Counted from the stretch's first letter, positions 54,374-64,000 are shown. The stretch: 64,000 nt of DNA from Priestia megaterium (GCF_009497655.1 NZ_CP023317.1:318501-382500); one strand, 5' to 3'. Numbers and translations are program-made. The notes: generated from the letters alone by a model not told the origin.

Positions 54374-55460
54374 AATCTTCTTGTCGCTGATGATTAATAT
54401 CAAATGAGTTATCATCTTTGTGATAGTTTTGGAACGTATCAATCAGCTTATCAAGATGCTCTAACTCTTCACTATACTCAATGATGACGGAAATTAAAGG
54501 GAAGATATGATAAATAATCTTATTCTCTTCATCATTATCGTATATTTTGTACTGCATAAATTTATCGATTAAAGCTCGTTTTCCAACGCAGGCTTCGTTT
54601 GGTACAGTAGTGGTTGGCTGTACGCGTAATTTCCCAATGAATTTTAATAATACTTGCTCATGATACATTAACAGGCACTCAACTTCAGATTTGATTAAAT
54701 CTTGAAATTGCTGCGGCATGACTTGAAGGTCATTTTCCACTCGATGAAGTAGTTTCAGGGTTGTAAGAGCGCGTGTTGTAACGGTAATCATTTGACGAAA
54801 TAAAACGAGCTTGCGTGACTTAACAAAACGTTTTTTGGTTGAATAAGTGCGTTCTTCTTTGTAAAAATCGAAAAGTTGATTCATTTTAGCCACATTGTCT
54901 TTCATTTTTTCAATGTCTTCTTTTAACAATGTGTGCTCAGATGCGTGATAAAGATTCATGCGAATCCATTTAATAATTTCTTCCGTTGTGCTTACAATTT
55001 TATAATACAGCTTTGTTTCATACTTTGGCGGAATAAAAATAAGATTGACAATAAATGCTGAGAATACCCCAAGTAACACTGTACCAAAGCGTATAAGCGC
55101 ATATTCAACGAAATTATCTCCTGGATTTTCCATGATTGCAATTACTGTCACAAGCGCAAGCCCAATTGTATTATTAATACGTAATTTTAAGTTGACTGCG
55201 ATGACAACAACAGCGGTAAAACCAATAATGATGGGGTGGGTACCAAAAATAAGTCCAAAACAAACTGCAGAAGCAGCTCCAATCACATTCGCCTGTATTT
55301 GCTCCAATATTGTTAAATAAGATCTGTAAATAGACGGTTGAATTGCAAAAACTGCCGCAATTGCCGCAAATATTGGAGATGGTAAACTTAGAAATTCACC
55401 TAATAACAATGAAAGTGTAATGGCAATTCCCGTTTTTAAGATGCGGGCACCAAGTTTCAT
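54372..55460 (-). CDS. ygaE: aromatic acid exporter family (FUSC-like) membrane protein YgaE
   Basis: 362 residues. About six membrane helices in the first 150 residues (RILKTGIAITLSLLLGEFL, PIFAAIAAVFAIQPS, GLALVTVIAIMENPG), then a long cytoplasmic helical domain of about 200 residues. This is the one-module FUSC/ArAE layout. The start at MKLGARILKTG agrees with B. subtilis YgaE; AAAGGA lies 13 bases before it, somewhat far. Transport substrate unknown. Confidence 0.86.
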   Translation of the reverse strand: MKLGARILKTGIAITLSLLLGEFLSLPSPIFAAIAAVFAIQPSIYRSYLTILEQIQANVIGAASAVCFGLIFGTHPIIIGFTAVVVIAVNLKLRINNTIGLALVTVIAIMENPGDNFVEYALIRFGTVLLGVFSAFIVNLIFIPPKYETKLYYKIVSTTEEIIKWIRMNLYHASEHTLLKEDIEKMKDNVAKMNQLFDFYKEERTYSTKKRFVKSRKLVLFRQMITVTTRALTTLKLLHRVENDLQVMPQQFQDLIKSEVECLLMYHEQVLLKFIGKLRVQPTTTVPNEACVGKRALIDKFMQYKIYDNDEENKIIYHIFPLISVIIEYSEELEHLDKLIDTFQNYHKDDNSFDINHQRQED

Positions 55461-55745
55461 GTGCGTTCGTAGTTCCTTTCTGTAAAAAAGTTTTTTCGTT
55501 ATGAAGAATGTTCCCCAAAACAAATGATAAATTGCAAAAATCAATCCTTCTTTATTACATAACCTGTTGGAAATAATATAAACAATAACATACTATACAA
55601 GGTTTAAGAATGGATATCAAGAGAAAACAAGCAGAAAAATAAGGGTATTTCTCGGGATTTTTCGACAGGATGACAAAAAGGAGATGACGCGTAAGAAATG
55701 GTTATGAAAGGTGGGAATGTTCTATAAGGAAACCCAAAGGCAAGA

Positions 55746-55779
55746 TAAAAAAGCACTCATTTTCAAACGAGTGCTTTAG
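55746..55779 (-). terminator. terminator after gsaB
   Basis: On the minus strand AAAGCACTCGTTT pairs with AAATGAGTGCTTT with a small mismatch; six T follow. Confidence 0.8.
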
Positions 55780-55787
55780 AGTAAAAA

Positions 55788-57086
55788 TTAGCGTTCTTCA
55801 CTTAACTGTTTAAATGCTTTTTCTACAGCTTCTAAAGTGTCGGTAATATCTTTTTCTGTATGAGCTGTAGTAAGGAACCATGCTTCATATTTCGAAGGAG
55901 CTAAGTTGACGCCTTGGTGGAGCATTAGTTTAAAGAAGCGTGCGAATAATTCGCCGTCTGTATTTTCTGCTTGTTCATAGTTTTTAACCGTTTCTGTTGT
56001 AAAGTAGAGAGTAAGAGCGCCTTTTAATCGATTGATCGTAATAGGCATGTTATATGTACGAGCATGTTTTAAAATACCTTCTTCGAGCATCGCCCCTAGC
56101 TTATCTAGCTGTTCATAAACACCTTCTTGCTTTAGTACTTCCAGGCAAGCAATCCCAGAAAGAATAGACGCTGGGTTTCCTGCCATTGTACCTGCTTGAT
56201 AAGCCGGTCCAAGCGGCGCCACTTTTTCCATGATTTCTTTTTTACCGCCGTAGGCTCCGATTGGAAGACCTCCGCCGATGATTTTTCCAAATGCAGTCAG
56301 ATCAGGTTTTACACCAAGTAAATCTTGAGCTCCGCCGTACATAAAGCGAAATGCTGTAATCACTTCATCATAAATAACAAGTGCTCCAGCTTCGTGAGTT
56401 AATTCGTTAACTTGTTCTAAAAAGCCAGGTTCTGGCTCAACAATTCCGAAGTTTCCAACGATTGGTTCTACTAAAACAGCTGCAATTTGATCGCCCCATT
56501 TTTCTAATGCTTCCTTGTAAGGCTCAATATCGTTAAAAGGAACTGTGATGACTTCATTAGCGATACTTTTTGGTACACCTGCAGAGTCAGGAGTTCCGAG
56601 CGTAGAAGGGCCAGATCCAGCTGCTACCAATACAAGGTCGGAATGGCCGTGATAGCAACCTGCAAATTTAATGATTTTATCGCGTCCAGTATAAGCGCGT
56701 GCTACACGGATTGTTGTCATAACTGCTTCTGTTCCAGAGTTGACGAAGCGCACTTTATCTAATGCGGGCATCGCTTCTTTGAGCATTTTAGCAAATGTGA
56801 CTTCATGAGCAGTTGGCGTACCGTAAAGAACACCAGTTTCAGCTGCTTTTGTAATAGCTTTCGTGATATGAGGATGAGCGTGTCCTGTAATAATAGGGCC
56901 GTAAGCTGCTAAATAGTCAATATATTTATTTCCATCGACGTCCCAGAAATAAGCTCCGCTTGCCTTTTCCATTGCAACAGGCGCTCCGCCTCCTACGGCT
57001 TTATATGAACGTGAAGGGCTGTTAACGCCGCCTACAATATGTTCGAGCGCTTCAGCGTGTAATTGTTCTGATTTTGTAAATTGCAT
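55788..57086 (-). CDS. gsaB: glutamate-1-semialdehyde 2,1-aminomutase
   Basis: 432 residues. PLP enzyme that makes 5-aminolevulinate from glutamate semialdehyde for haem. [15 protein letters not shown] at the N terminus, [31 protein letters not shown], and PLP lysine in [17 protein letters not shown]. It is outside the hem operon, next to ygaE, the place of the second copy (gsaB) in B. subtilis. TTAGGAGGC precedes the ATG. Confidence 0.94.
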   Translation of the reverse strand: MQFTKSEQLHAEALEHIVGGVNSPSRSYKAVGGGAPVAMEKASGAYFWDVDGNKYIDYLAAYGPIITGHAHPHITKAITKAAETGVLYGTPTAHEVTFAKMLKEAMPALDKVRFVNSGTEAVMTTIRVARAYTGRDKIIKFAGCYHGHSDLVLVAAGSGPSTLGTPDSAGVPKSIANEVITVPFNDIEPYKEALEKWGDQIAAVLVEPIVGNFGIVEPEPGFLEQVNELTHEAGALVIYDEVITAFRFMYGGAQDLLGVKPDLTAFGKIIGGGLPIGAYGGKKEIMEKVAPLGPAYQAGTMAGNPASILSGIACLEVLKQEGVYEQLDKLGAMLEEGILKHARTYNMPITINRLKGALTLYFTTETVKNYEQAENTDGELFARFFKLMLHQGVNLAPSKYEAWFLTTAHTEKDITDTLEAVEKAFKQLSEER

Positions 57087-57142
57087 GTTATGCCTCCTAA
57101 TGAAAAGTTCAACTTCTTTATTCTATCAAACTTATTTGTTTC

Positions 57143-57170
57143 TTGAAAAACATTCGAGAACGTGTATGAT
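57143..57170 (+). promoter_or_regulatory. promoter of the ABC exporter operon
   Basis: TTGAAA, 16 bases, TATGAT. The expected start is near 57178, just before the leader structure. Confidence 0.65.
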
Positions 57171-57178
57171 AGAAATTT

Positions 57179-57288
57179 GTGAGCTAACTGCTAGAAAATA
57201 GTTCCTCATCTCGCAGAGGAGTTGCTAGCAAGGGCGCCGGAAACAATAAAAGAAACCACTAATACGTCGACGTAACGGAGGGAATACA
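57179..57288 (+). other. structured leader of the ABC exporter operon, class not recognised
   Basis: GCTAAC can pair with GTTGCTAGC (bulged) to enclose two hairpins, CTA-GAAAA-TAG and TCCTC-ATCTCGCA-GAGGA, as a three-way junction. The sequence after it has GGCGCC and the perfect 12-base palindrome TACGTCGACGTA (57263-57274), which ends close to the ribosome site and could be a protein operator. I do not match it to a known riboswitch. Confidence 0.5.
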
Positions 57289-58302
57289 ATGAAAAATGCT
57301 ATTGAGGTGAATCAACTTCGGAAAGAATTTAAAGCCTATTCTAGCCGCTCTGGCCTTAAAGGGGCATTCCGGGACTTATTTACCCGTAATTATAGAGTTA
57401 TGAAAGCTGTGAACGATATTTCGTTTACCGTAAAACAAGGGGAAATGGTAGGTTATATAGGAGAAAACGGAGCGGGGAAATCGACCACAATCAAAATGCT
57501 GACAGGAATCTTAACTCCTACTTCAGGGGAGATTACCGTAAATGGAATGAATCCTCATAAAGAAAGGGAGAAGTTTGCCCAAACGATTGGAGTTGTTTTT
57601 GGTCAACGCTCTCAGCTGTGGTGGGATATTGCCGTACAAGAATCTTTTCGCTTGTTAAAAAAAGTATACAAAGTGTCAGATGAAGATTATAACGCTCATA
57701 TGGAACATGTTATTCAAACGTTAGATATTGGACCGCTGCTAGATAAGCCGGTGCGAAAGCTTTCTCTAGGTCAAAGAATGCGCTGTGAGCTGGCTGCTGC
57801 TCTTATTCATAATCCGCCGCTTCTATTTTTAGATGAACCGACGATCGGTTTAGATGTGCTGGTTAAATTAAAAATCCGCCAATTTTTAAAAGAAATTAAT
57901 GAAAAATATAATACGACGATTTTGCTTACGACACATGATTTAGCAGATATTGAAGCTTTATGTGAACGCGTTGTAATGCTCGATGAAGGCAGTATTATTT
58001 ATGACGGATCACTGCAAAAGCTGCGTTCGAATTGGGGAGACCTTAAACAAGTCACGTTTGAATTTGGAACCGCGCCAAATAAAGAGCAGTTGAAGCTATT
58101 GACGCAAGGGATGCCTGTTAACTGGATTGAAGGTGATCAAAAATATTTGTGGACAGCGCAGCTTCAAAATAAAGGAGACTTACTGTCACAGCTGATTGCT
58201 AAAGTGGTGGCAAAGCACGAAATCAGTGATATTAACATTGAAGAAATTTCAACGGAAGAAATCATCCGCAACATTTATGAAGAAGGTGTTGTGAATGGAT
58301 AA
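57289..58302 (+). CDS. ABC-2 type exporter, ATP-binding subunit
   Basis: 337 residues. Single cassette: YIGENGAGKSTTIKML (Walker A, about residue 64), VFGQRSQLWWDIAV (Q-loop, with the double Trp typical of this subgroup), LSLGQRMRCELAAAL, LLFLDEPTIGLD and TTHDLADIEALCERV. A C-terminal domain of about 100 residues follows. CGGAGGG precedes the ATG. First gene of three in tight coupling, overlapping the next by 8 bases. Confidence 0.92.
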   Translation: MKNAIEVNQLRKEFKAYSSRSGLKGAFRDLFTRNYRVMKAVNDISFTVKQGEMVGYIGENGAGKSTTIKMLTGILTPTSGEITVNGMNPHKEREKFAQTIGVVFGQRSQLWWDIAVQESFRLLKKVYKVSDEDYNAHMEHVIQTLDIGPLLDKPVRKLSLGQRMRCELAAALIHNPPLLFLDEPTIGLDVLVKLKIRQFLKEINEKYNTTILLTTHDLADIEALCERVVMLDEGSIIYDGSLQKLRSNWGDLKQVTFEFGTAPNKEQLKLLTQGMPVNWIEGDQKYLWTAQLQNKGDLLSQLIAKVVAKHEISDINIEEISTEEIIRNIYEEGVVNG

Positions 58303-59086
58303 ATATATAGAGATGATACGCATTCGCTTTTTAATGATGCTGGCGTATCGGACGAATTATTACAGCGGAATATTGATTTATGCGATTAATATTGGTGCTT
58401 ACTACTTTTTATGGTCCGCTATTTATGGAGGAAAAGAGAATATTCAAGGGTTATCCATTACCCAAATGACAACGTATGTAGCCGTTTCATGGATGGCAAG
58501 AGCCTTTTATTTTAATAACATTGACCGTGAAATGGCAATGGAAATTAAAGATGGCAAGGTGGCAGTAGAGTTAATTAAGCCTTATAGCTACCTTGGTATG
58601 AAAACAATGCAAGGACTGGGAGAAGGGATTTTTCGGCTGCTGTTTTTCTCAGTGCCCGGTATGATTATTGTCGCGTTTTTATTTCCAGTACAGTTCTCAG
58701 CCAATGCCGCAACATGGCTTTATTTTGGACTGTCTTTAATTTTTAGTTTCATTATTAATACACAAATTAATTTATTGACGGGTATTACTACTTTCTTTCT
58801 CTTTAACAATGACGGACTCATTCGAGCGAAGCGCGTTGTTATTGATTTGTTTTCAGGACTTCTTCTGCCCATCAGTTTCTATCCTTTATGGGCGCAACAT
58901 ATTATGAGCTATTTCCCTTTTCAGGCCATTAGTTATATTCCGAGCATGATTTTCACAAATGGATTTAAAGGGCAGGAAGTAATAAATGCTCTTATTACAC
59001 AAGCAGTTTGGTCAGGGCTTCTATTTATTCCTATTGCGTGTTTGTGGAACATAGCGAAGAAAAAAATGGTTATTCAAGGAGGGTAG
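58295..59086 (+). CDS. ABC-2 type exporter, membrane subunit 1
   Basis: 263 residues with six hydrophobic segments and no large soluble domain. Begins DKYIEMIRIRFLMMLAYRTNY inside the end of the ATPase gene, implying translational coupling. The pattern is that of ABC-2 permeases paired with a second distinct permease (heterodimer). Substrate unknown; similar three-gene sets export drugs or bacteriocin-like molecules. Confidence 0.87.
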   Translation: MDKYIEMIRIRFLMMLAYRTNYYSGILIYAINIGAYYFLWSAIYGGKENIQGLSITQMTTYVAVSWMARAFYFNNIDREMAMEIKDGKVAVELIKPYSYLGMKTMQGLGEGIFRLLFFSVPGMIIVAFLFPVQFSANAATWLYFGLSLIFSFIINTQINLLTGITTFFLFNNDGLIRAKRVVIDLFSGLLLPISFYPLWAQHIMSYFPFQAISYIPSMIFTNGFKGQEVINALITQAVWSGLLFIPIACLWNIAKKKMVIQGG

Positions 59087-59089
59087 TCT

Positions 59090-59881
59090 ATGAAAATGTT
59101 TTATTTTTCGATTTTCTTTCAGTACATTAGTCAATATATGAAAACAAGGCTTCAGTATCGCACCGATATGGTAGTTGAAATCATTTCAGACTTATTGTTT
59201 CAAACAGTTAATTTGATTTTTATTTTAGTTGTATTTGGACATACTCAGTCGCTGCACGGATGGTCACGAGAGGAAATTATCTTTATTTATGGTTTCTTTT
59301 TGGTCCCTTTTGCTATTTTTTCGTCTTTCTTTAACATTTGGGATTTCAACGAGCGCTACATTGTTAAAGGTGAAATGGACCGAATTTTAACGCGGCCGAT
59401 TCACAGTTTGTTTCAAGTTATTTTAGAGCGGATGGAACTGGAATCATTGTTTGGTGGTATCACAGGGATTGCCGTAATGGCTTATGCTGCGTCTTCTTTA
59501 CATCTTCATTTCCAGTGGTATGATGTTTTTATTTTTCTATTGTTTATTTTAGGAGGAGCGCTTGTATACGCAGGAATTTTCATCGCCTTAGCAAGCATAG
59601 GCTTCTGGTCGGATGCCAGAACCTCTATTATGCCTACTATTTATAATATTGGAAACTACGGAAGGTATCCTGTAGATATTTATAACAATGTCATCCGATA
59701 TGTTTTAACGTGGATTCTTCCTTTTGCATTTGTAGGCGTATATCCAGCTGCTTATTTCTTAGGAAGGTCAGAATGGTACGGATATGCATTTTTAACCCCG
59801 GTGATGGGAATCGTCTTTTTTGTAATCTCTATTTTCTTATGGAATACAGGTGTCAAAAAATACAGAGGAGCAGGCAATTAA
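59090..59881 (+). CDS. ABC-2 type exporter, membrane subunit 2 (DUF990-like)
   Basis: 263 residues with six hydrophobic segments (DLLFQTVNLIFILVVFGH, FFLVPFAIFSSFFNIW, IFLLFILGGALVYAGIF). The WDFNERYIVKGEMDRILTRPI segment is typical of the DUF990 half of such transporters. Starts 4 bases after the previous gene; its AAGGAGGG lies inside that gene's end. A terminator overlaps its stop. Confidence 0.87.
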   Translation: MKMFYFSIFFQYISQYMKTRLQYRTDMVVEIISDLLFQTVNLIFILVVFGHTQSLHGWSREEIIFIYGFFLVPFAIFSSFFNIWDFNERYIVKGEMDRILTRPIHSLFQVILERMELESLFGGITGIAVMAYAASSLHLHFQWYDVFIFLLFILGGALVYAGIFIALASIGFWSDARTSIMPTIYNIGNYGRYPVDIYNNVIRYVLTWILPFAFVGVYPAAYFLGRSEWYGYAFLTPVMGIVFFVISIFLWNTGVKKYRGAGN

Positions 59882-59896
59882 ATGCCTGCTCTTTTT
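59868..59896 (+). terminator. terminator overlapping the end of the ABC operon
   Basis: GAGCAGGCA pairs with TGCCTGCTC around six bases that include the stop codon; five T follow. Confidence 0.85.
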
Positions 59897-59973
59897 CGTG
59901 GCTTCTGAGTAGTAATGAATGGACAAGGATGCGCGTATAGTGGTAGTAGAGTATAAATTAAAGGAGTAGAATG

Positions 59974-60366
59974 ATGGTTATTTTTCTAATCCTCGTTATC
60001 ATTGTTTTTGTAATTGGTAGTATGAAGTTTCTTTTTGAAAAAGAACTTGGAGAATTTCATTTTTTCTCAATTGGTCATTTCTTTGTCTTGTTTTATTCAT
60101 ATATCACAGTTTTATTGGGGTTTAGCCTTATTTATACAGTGTGTGAGATGGGAAGTATTCCAGTGTTAAGCGGAGGGTTTGAACATGAAGGTCATTACTT
60201 TTATACGCTGTTTAACAGCATGTATTTCAGCGCAGCGACGTTATTTTCAGTAGGATACGGAGATATGTATCCGGTTGGAATTGGGAAATTATTTGCAACT
60301 TTTGAAGCGTTTATCGGCTACATTATGCCTGCAATCTTTGTGATGCGAACTGTTACCCGCACTTAA
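59974..60366 (+). CDS. two-pore-domain-like potassium channel, single module
   Basis: 130 residues. Two to three membrane helices with the selectivity filter ATLFSVGYGDMYP (T-x-x-S-V-G-Y-G-D) between the last two. Ion_trans_2 type; four subunits should form the pore. No cytoplasmic RCK domain, so gating is unclear. Two adjacent ATG codons: 59974 has the better distance from AAGGAG (59971 is only 4 bases away). Confidence 0.88.
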   Translation: MVIFLILVIIVFVIGSMKFLFEKELGEFHFFSIGHFFVLFYSYITVLLGFSLIYTVCEMGSIPVLSGGFEHEGHYFYTLFNSMYFSAATLFSVGYGDMYPVGIGKLFATFEAFIGYIMPAIFVMRTVTRT

Positions 60367-60435
60367 ACTTGTCATCTTATCTAATATTGGGTACGCTATT
60401 CAAAGAAAATGAAAAGCGTAAAGGAGCAGATAAAT

Positions 60436-60906
60436 ATGACAGCTGTAGTTGGAGAAAAAGCACCCGATTTTGTATTAATGTCTACAAATGGAGAGCAAGT
60501 ATCACTCGCTTCGATGAAAGGAAAAAACGTTGTGCTGTATTTTTATCCGAAAGATATGACGCCAGGCTGTACAACGGAAGCTTGTGATTTCAGAGATCAG
60601 CATGAAAATTTTGAAGAGCTAGATGCGGTGATTTTAGGAGTGAGCCCGGATCCAATCGACAAACACCATAAGTTTATTGATAAGCACGGTCTCCCATTCT
60701 TGCTTTTAGCTGACGAAGATCACAGCGTAGCTGAAGAATATGGAGTATGGAAACTGAAAAAAAACTTTGGAAAAGAATATATGGGCATTGAACGCTCCAC
60801 TTTTATCATTGATAAAGAAGGAACGCTCGTAAAAGAGTATCGCAAGGTTCGAGTAAAAGGGCATGTGGAAGAAGCTTTATCATTTATTAAAGAAAAAATG
60901 GCATAA
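60436..60906 (+). CDS. bcp: thiol peroxidase, Bcp type peroxiredoxin
   Basis: 156 residues. Reduces hydroperoxides with thioredoxin. VLYFYPKDMTPGCTTEACDFRD carries the peroxidatic Cys (TPGCT) and a second Cys five residues later, the usual BCP pair. ATG at 60436 follows AAAGGAG; the frame upstream is in the gap after the channel gene. Equals ygaF next to perR in B. subtilis. Confidence 0.93.
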   Translation: MTAVVGEKAPDFVLMSTNGEQVSLASMKGKNVVLYFYPKDMTPGCTTEACDFRDQHENFEELDAVILGVSPDPIDKHHKFIDKHGLPFLLLADEDHSVAEEYGVWKLKKNFGKEYMGIERSTFIIDKEGTLVKEYRKVRVKGHVEEALSFIKEKMA

Positions 60907-60990
60907 AAACAGGCAGATAACTAGAGCAGTTTTAGTCTTTGAACATACAATATCAGTGTAGGGCATACCTCCTCAGATGTTAATATATTT

Positions 60991-61025
60991 AAAAGTGTGG
61001 ATTGATTTCCACACTTCTTTTTTTG
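60991..61025 (+). terminator. terminator after bcp
   Basis: AAGTGTGGA pairs with TCCACACTT around TTGATT, then a long T run. Confidence 0.85.
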
Positions 61026-61080
61026 CATAACATATATGAATAATTTCTACTTATTACATAAAATAGGAATAGGCATCAAG

Positions 61081-61110
61081 TTGACAAAACGTGGGTAAAA
61101 CATGTAGACT
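61081..61110 (+). promoter_or_regulatory. perR promoter
   Basis: TTGACA, 18 bases, TAGACT, directly followed by a Per box. Confidence 0.7.
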
Positions 61111-61112
61111 AA

Positions 61113-61127
61113 TTATAAGAATTATAA
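61113..61127. promoter_or_regulatory. Per box at the perR start site
   Basis: TTATAAGAATTATAA matches the PerR consensus TTATAATnATTATAA at all but one position. It covers the expected transcription start, so autoregulation is likely. Confidence 0.82.
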
Positions 61128-61160
61128 AGTAATAATACTTATAGAAGAGGGGTGCATGAC

Positions 61161-61595
61161 GTGTCAAATCATTTACAAGAAGCCCTTGAAACGTTAAAAG
61201 GTACTGGCGTTCGTATTACACCACAACGTCATGCTATTTTAGAGTATTTAATCAATTCTATGACACACCCAACAGCAGATGATATTTATAAAGCGCTGGA
61301 AGGTAAGTTTCCAAATATGAGTGTAGCAACCGTTTACAATAATTTAAGAGTATTTCGCGAAGTAGGTATTGTAAAGGAACTAACATACGGTGATGCATCA
61401 AGCCGGTTTGATTATGTTACAACAGAGCATTACCATGTGATTTGCGAAAGCTGCGGAAAAATTGTGGATTTTCATTATCCTGGTTTAGACGAAGTAGAAA
61501 AGCTGGCTGCTCATATTACTGACTTTGATATTAGTCACCACCGAATGGAAATTTACGGAACGTGTCCTGATTGTACGGCTAAAAAAGCGCATTAA
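61161..61595 (+). CDS. perR: peroxide-responsive Fur-family repressor
   Basis: 144 residues. Fur-fold repressor; the metal-catalysed oxidation His is His36 (in [10 protein letters not shown]), equivalent to His37 of B. subtilis PerR. The DNA helix is [15 protein letters not shown], the regulatory-metal residues are in DASSRFDY and HYHVICESC, and the structural zinc pairs are CESC and CPDC. GTG at 61161 with AGAGGGG upstream fits the usual N terminus; an in-frame GTG at 61152 overlaps the site. Confidence 0.95.
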   Translation: MSNHLQEALETLKGTGVRITPQRHAILEYLINSMTHPTADDIYKALEGKFPNMSVATVYNNLRVFREVGIVKELTYGDASSRFDYVTTEHYHVICESCGKIVDFHYPGLDEVEKLAAHITDFDISHHRMEIYGTCPDCTAKKAH

Positions 61596-61596
61596 T

Positions 61597-61635
61597 AAGC
61601 TGATAGTAGTGATACTATCAGCTTTCTTTTTGTTT
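61597..61635. terminator. bidirectional terminator between perR and ygzB
   Basis: AAGCTGATAGTA pairs perfectly with TACTATCAGCTT around GTGA. It overlaps the ygzB end. Confidence 0.85.
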
Positions 61636-61977
61636 TTTTCTATTATACTTTTCATCGAATTGTTTTCCTTCAAGAGACCGGTCAAGCGTAAGCGGCTCGT
61701 TGCAATACATACACATATCTACGCGCCCTAGCATTTTGGTTTGCTTTTGACATGTAGGGCAGGTTACTTGAACTGCTTTTGTAGAAAGCATGCCAATCCA
61801 GAAATAAACGCCGGTACTAGCTACGATGCACAGTAAACCTAAAAGCATAAAAATAGTCATTAGCCAGACTGAAGACCGAAAGAAAATTCCCCCATACATA
61901 ACAATGAAACCAACAAAGATCAGGCTGAGTGCAAACGTGCGAATCTTGTTAATTTTATTTGAATACTTTATCCCCAT
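61618..61977 (-). CDS. ygzB: UPF0295 membrane protein with zinc-ribbon-like tail (YgzB)
   Basis: 119 residues from [19 protein letters not shown], the family start; GGGGGA lies upstream. Two membrane helices ([34 protein letters not shown]) are followed by a CPTC...CMYC zinc-ribbon motif and [13 protein letters not shown]. The frame continues upstream to 62115 but that part is not family-like. Adjacent to perR, as in B. subtilis. Function unknown. Confidence 0.88.
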   Translation of the reverse strand: MGIKYSNKINKIRTFALSLIFVGFIVMYGGIFFRSSVWLMTIFMLLGLLCIVASTGVYFWIGMLSTKAVQVTCPTCQKQTKMLGRVDMCMYCNEPLTLDRSLEGKQFDEKYNRKKQKES

Positions 61978-62199
61978 CAGTATCCCCCCTGTTACCAATA
62001 TATCATAGAGTGAGACAGTGAATGGTAATAAAAATTGAATCTTCGGAAAATTATCCGTAGTTTTTGAGCTTTCTGAATGATTTCCATAATTCTGAGTGGG
62101 ATATCCGTTATACATCGTATATAATAAAAAAAGAAATCTTAGTCCATAGCCTTTAAAATTTTGAAAAATATTTGTCTATTACAGTTAGGAGAGCTCAAA

Positions 62200-63066
62200 A
62201 TGGAAGATGTTTTACGGCCAATATATCAAGAAAGAGCTAGCAATAAAGACACACTCGGTATTTTACTGATTGAAAAAAAGAAATCAGAATCTCCAGTGAC
62301 GGATAATTTGGATGCTATCTTATTTATTGTGACCAAAACCACAGAAACTTCTCTTTTTATTAAACAATACGAATATGAAAATGAGCGTGCTGCACTTTAT
62401 ATGGCTTCTGAACAGCAAATGAGTGAATGGATTATGAATGGGACGAACCGCCGTATTATTGATTGGATCTTAAATGGTAAAGTGCTATTTGATCGAAACG
62501 AATATATGGAAAACTTAAAGAAACGCTTAATTGATTTCCCTAGAGAAGATCGGACAAAGAGAATAGGTGTCGAGTTTGCTAAGTTGATTCGCCGATTTAA
62601 AGAAGGAAAAGACTTTTATGCGTCTAATCATTATTTAGATGCATTCAATCATGTCATTCATGCTCTTCATCATTTAGCACGACTGTCTGTGTTGGAAAAT
62701 GGATTTCACCCAGAAGTGACAGTGTGGAACCAAGTGAAAAAAATAGAACCTGAAATTCATCGTCTTTACGAAGAGCTAATTATTAGCCAAGAAGAGGTTA
62801 GCAAGCGTTTGGAGCTGCTTTTCTTAGCAAGTGAATTTCTAGTCAATAAAAAAACTGAATTGGGTGCGAAGCATCTTGTTCATATTATGAAAAGTGAAAA
62901 GCAGGAATGGACGTTTAATGAACTTGTTCACCATCCCGAAATACGCCCTTATGCTATTGACTTAGGAATACTCCTTGAGTTTTTAATTGAAAAAGATATC
63001 ATTATGGTAAAAAAAGTAGAAACCAAAGGAAAGAGTTTGTACCATAGACACTATGTGGCGAAATGA
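62200..63066 (+). CDS. ygxA: YgxA, nucleotidyltransferase-like protein
   Basis: 288 residues. The N-terminal part resembles a nucleotidyltransferase fold (LGILLIEKKKSE, DNLDAILFIVTK). The middle is a helical substrate-binding-type domain (YLDAFNHVIHALHHLARLSVLENG), and the end looks like a small winged helix (FNELVHHPEIRPYAID). ATG at 62200 follows TAGGAGAG. It lies upstream of an rRNA operon exactly as ygxA does in B. subtilis. Role unknown. Confidence 0.88.
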   Translation: MEDVLRPIYQERASNKDTLGILLIEKKKSESPVTDNLDAILFIVTKTTETSLFIKQYEYENERAALYMASEQQMSEWIMNGTNRRIIDWILNGKVLFDRNEYMENLKKRLIDFPREDRTKRIGVEFAKLIRRFKEGKDFYASNHYLDAFNHVIHALHHLARLSVLENGFHPEVTVWNQVKKIEPEIHRLYEELIISQEEVSKRLELLFLASEFLVNKKTELGAKHLVHIMKSEKQEWTFNELVHHPEIRPYAIDLGILLEFLIEKDIIMVKKVETKGKSLYHRHYVAK

Positions 63067-63185
63067 TAGAGAGAGAAAGGGTATCTGATACGGTATGGTT
63101 ATGACGTATAGATGCCCTGACACATGATTTTATAGTCTGGATAAAAGGTTTTTCTAAAAAAACACGATTTATTTTAAAAAATCTA

Positions 63186-63214
63186 TTGACGCTTTAAAAT
63201 ATCCGTGGTAAATT
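63186..63214 (+). promoter_or_regulatory. rRNA operon promoter P1
   Basis: TTGACG, 17 bases, TAAATT, upstream of the stronger P2. Paired promoters are usual for Bacillus rrn operons. The 340-base gap after ygxA holds these promoters and the 16S leader only. Confidence 0.7.
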
Positions 63215-63280
63215 TATATACGTCGCTGATGAGCGATACTAAATTTATCAAAAACTTGAAAAAACTTCTTAAAAAAGTTG

Positions 63281-63309
63281 TTGACAAGAAAGAGATAAAC
63301 TGGTAAGAT
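63281..63309 (+). promoter_or_regulatory. rRNA operon promoter P2
   Basis: TTGACA, 17 bases, TAAGAT. Expected start near 63316. The leader after it (TTTGAAAACTGAACAAAG) is typical of Bacillus rrn operons. Confidence 0.85.
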
Positions 63310-63407
63310 TAAAAAGTCGCTTAAGAGCGGCGCTTGAACTTTGAAAACTGAACAAAGCGACAAACGTCAACGTTAATTTTTATTTTTTAAAATGAGCAAG
63401 TCAAACA

Positions 63408-64000
<593 letters not shown>

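Overview
The window is a low-GC Firmicute chromosome, most likely Priestia (Bacillus) megaterium or a close relative. Three things support this: a secreted 545-residue beta-amylase with a starch-binding tail, a gamma-type spore protein of 97 residues with the duplicated layout of SspE, and gene order that follows the Bacillus subtilis yfk-yfj, yfh and yga blocks up to a ribosomal RNA operon. Species assignment is inference. Everything looks like core chromosome with accessory insertions; there is no prophage, transposon, CRISPR array or integrase.

Layout. 1-6.2 kb: secreted degradative enzymes (a nuclease cut by the window edge, beta-amylase), msrA, a truncated Schlafen/RecG-type ATP-binding regulator with a repeat-rich linker, and a secreted TIM-barrel-like protein. 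6.3-9.1 kb: an ABC-F ATPase and a 2-hydroxyacid dehydrogenase. 9.2-12.5 kb: a nitric oxide set, with NO synthase (nos), the NO sensor nsrR and the NO dioxygenase hmp, followed by an orphan amine N-hydroxylase. 13.9-17.6 kb: a sigma-B controlled DJ-1 protein, a secreted CAP protein and adenine deaminase under a guanine-class riboswitch. 17.9-24 kb: yfkK/J/I/H, then a metal section (ZosA-type P-ATPase, czrA repressor, czcD efflux). 24-35.3 kb: a phenolic acid decarboxylase operon inserted between yfkF and yfkE, then yfkD, yfkAB, yfjT, a class I fumarase, pdaA and an rRNA methyltransferase. 35.5-41.1 kb: a FAD oxidoreductase broken by one stop codon, a glycine-riboswitch-controlled permease and an orphan sensor kinase. 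41.1-49.9 kb: a DnaA-box cluster, yfhE, a GNAT gene with an unusual switch-like leader, an amidohydrolase, yfhF, recX, an SDR, yfhH, sspK, yfhJ, yfhP, mutY and yfhS. 50-63 kb: fabL, sspE, ygaB-E, gsaB, a three-gene ABC exporter with a structured leader, a potassium channel, bcp, perR, ygzB and ygxA. 63.07-64 kb: tandem rRNA promoters and the start of a 16S rRNA gene.

The most notable material is in RNA and DNA elements rather than protein genes. (1) The GNAT leader (42.29-42.45 kb, minus strand) has nested, mutually exclusive pairings that end at the ribosome binding site and matches no riboswitch class I know. (2) Nine DnaA-box-like 9-mers lie within 195 bp outside any origin. (3) A guanine-class purine riboswitch governs adenine deaminase, apparently at translation. 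(4) The ABC exporter operon has an unclassified structured leader. (5) Two copies of a dispersed hairpin repeat lie 19 kb apart.

Start codons were chosen by ribosome binding site position and family length. Several are non-ATG (TTG for nos and the glycine permease, GTG for mutY and perR, and probably CTG for yfhP).
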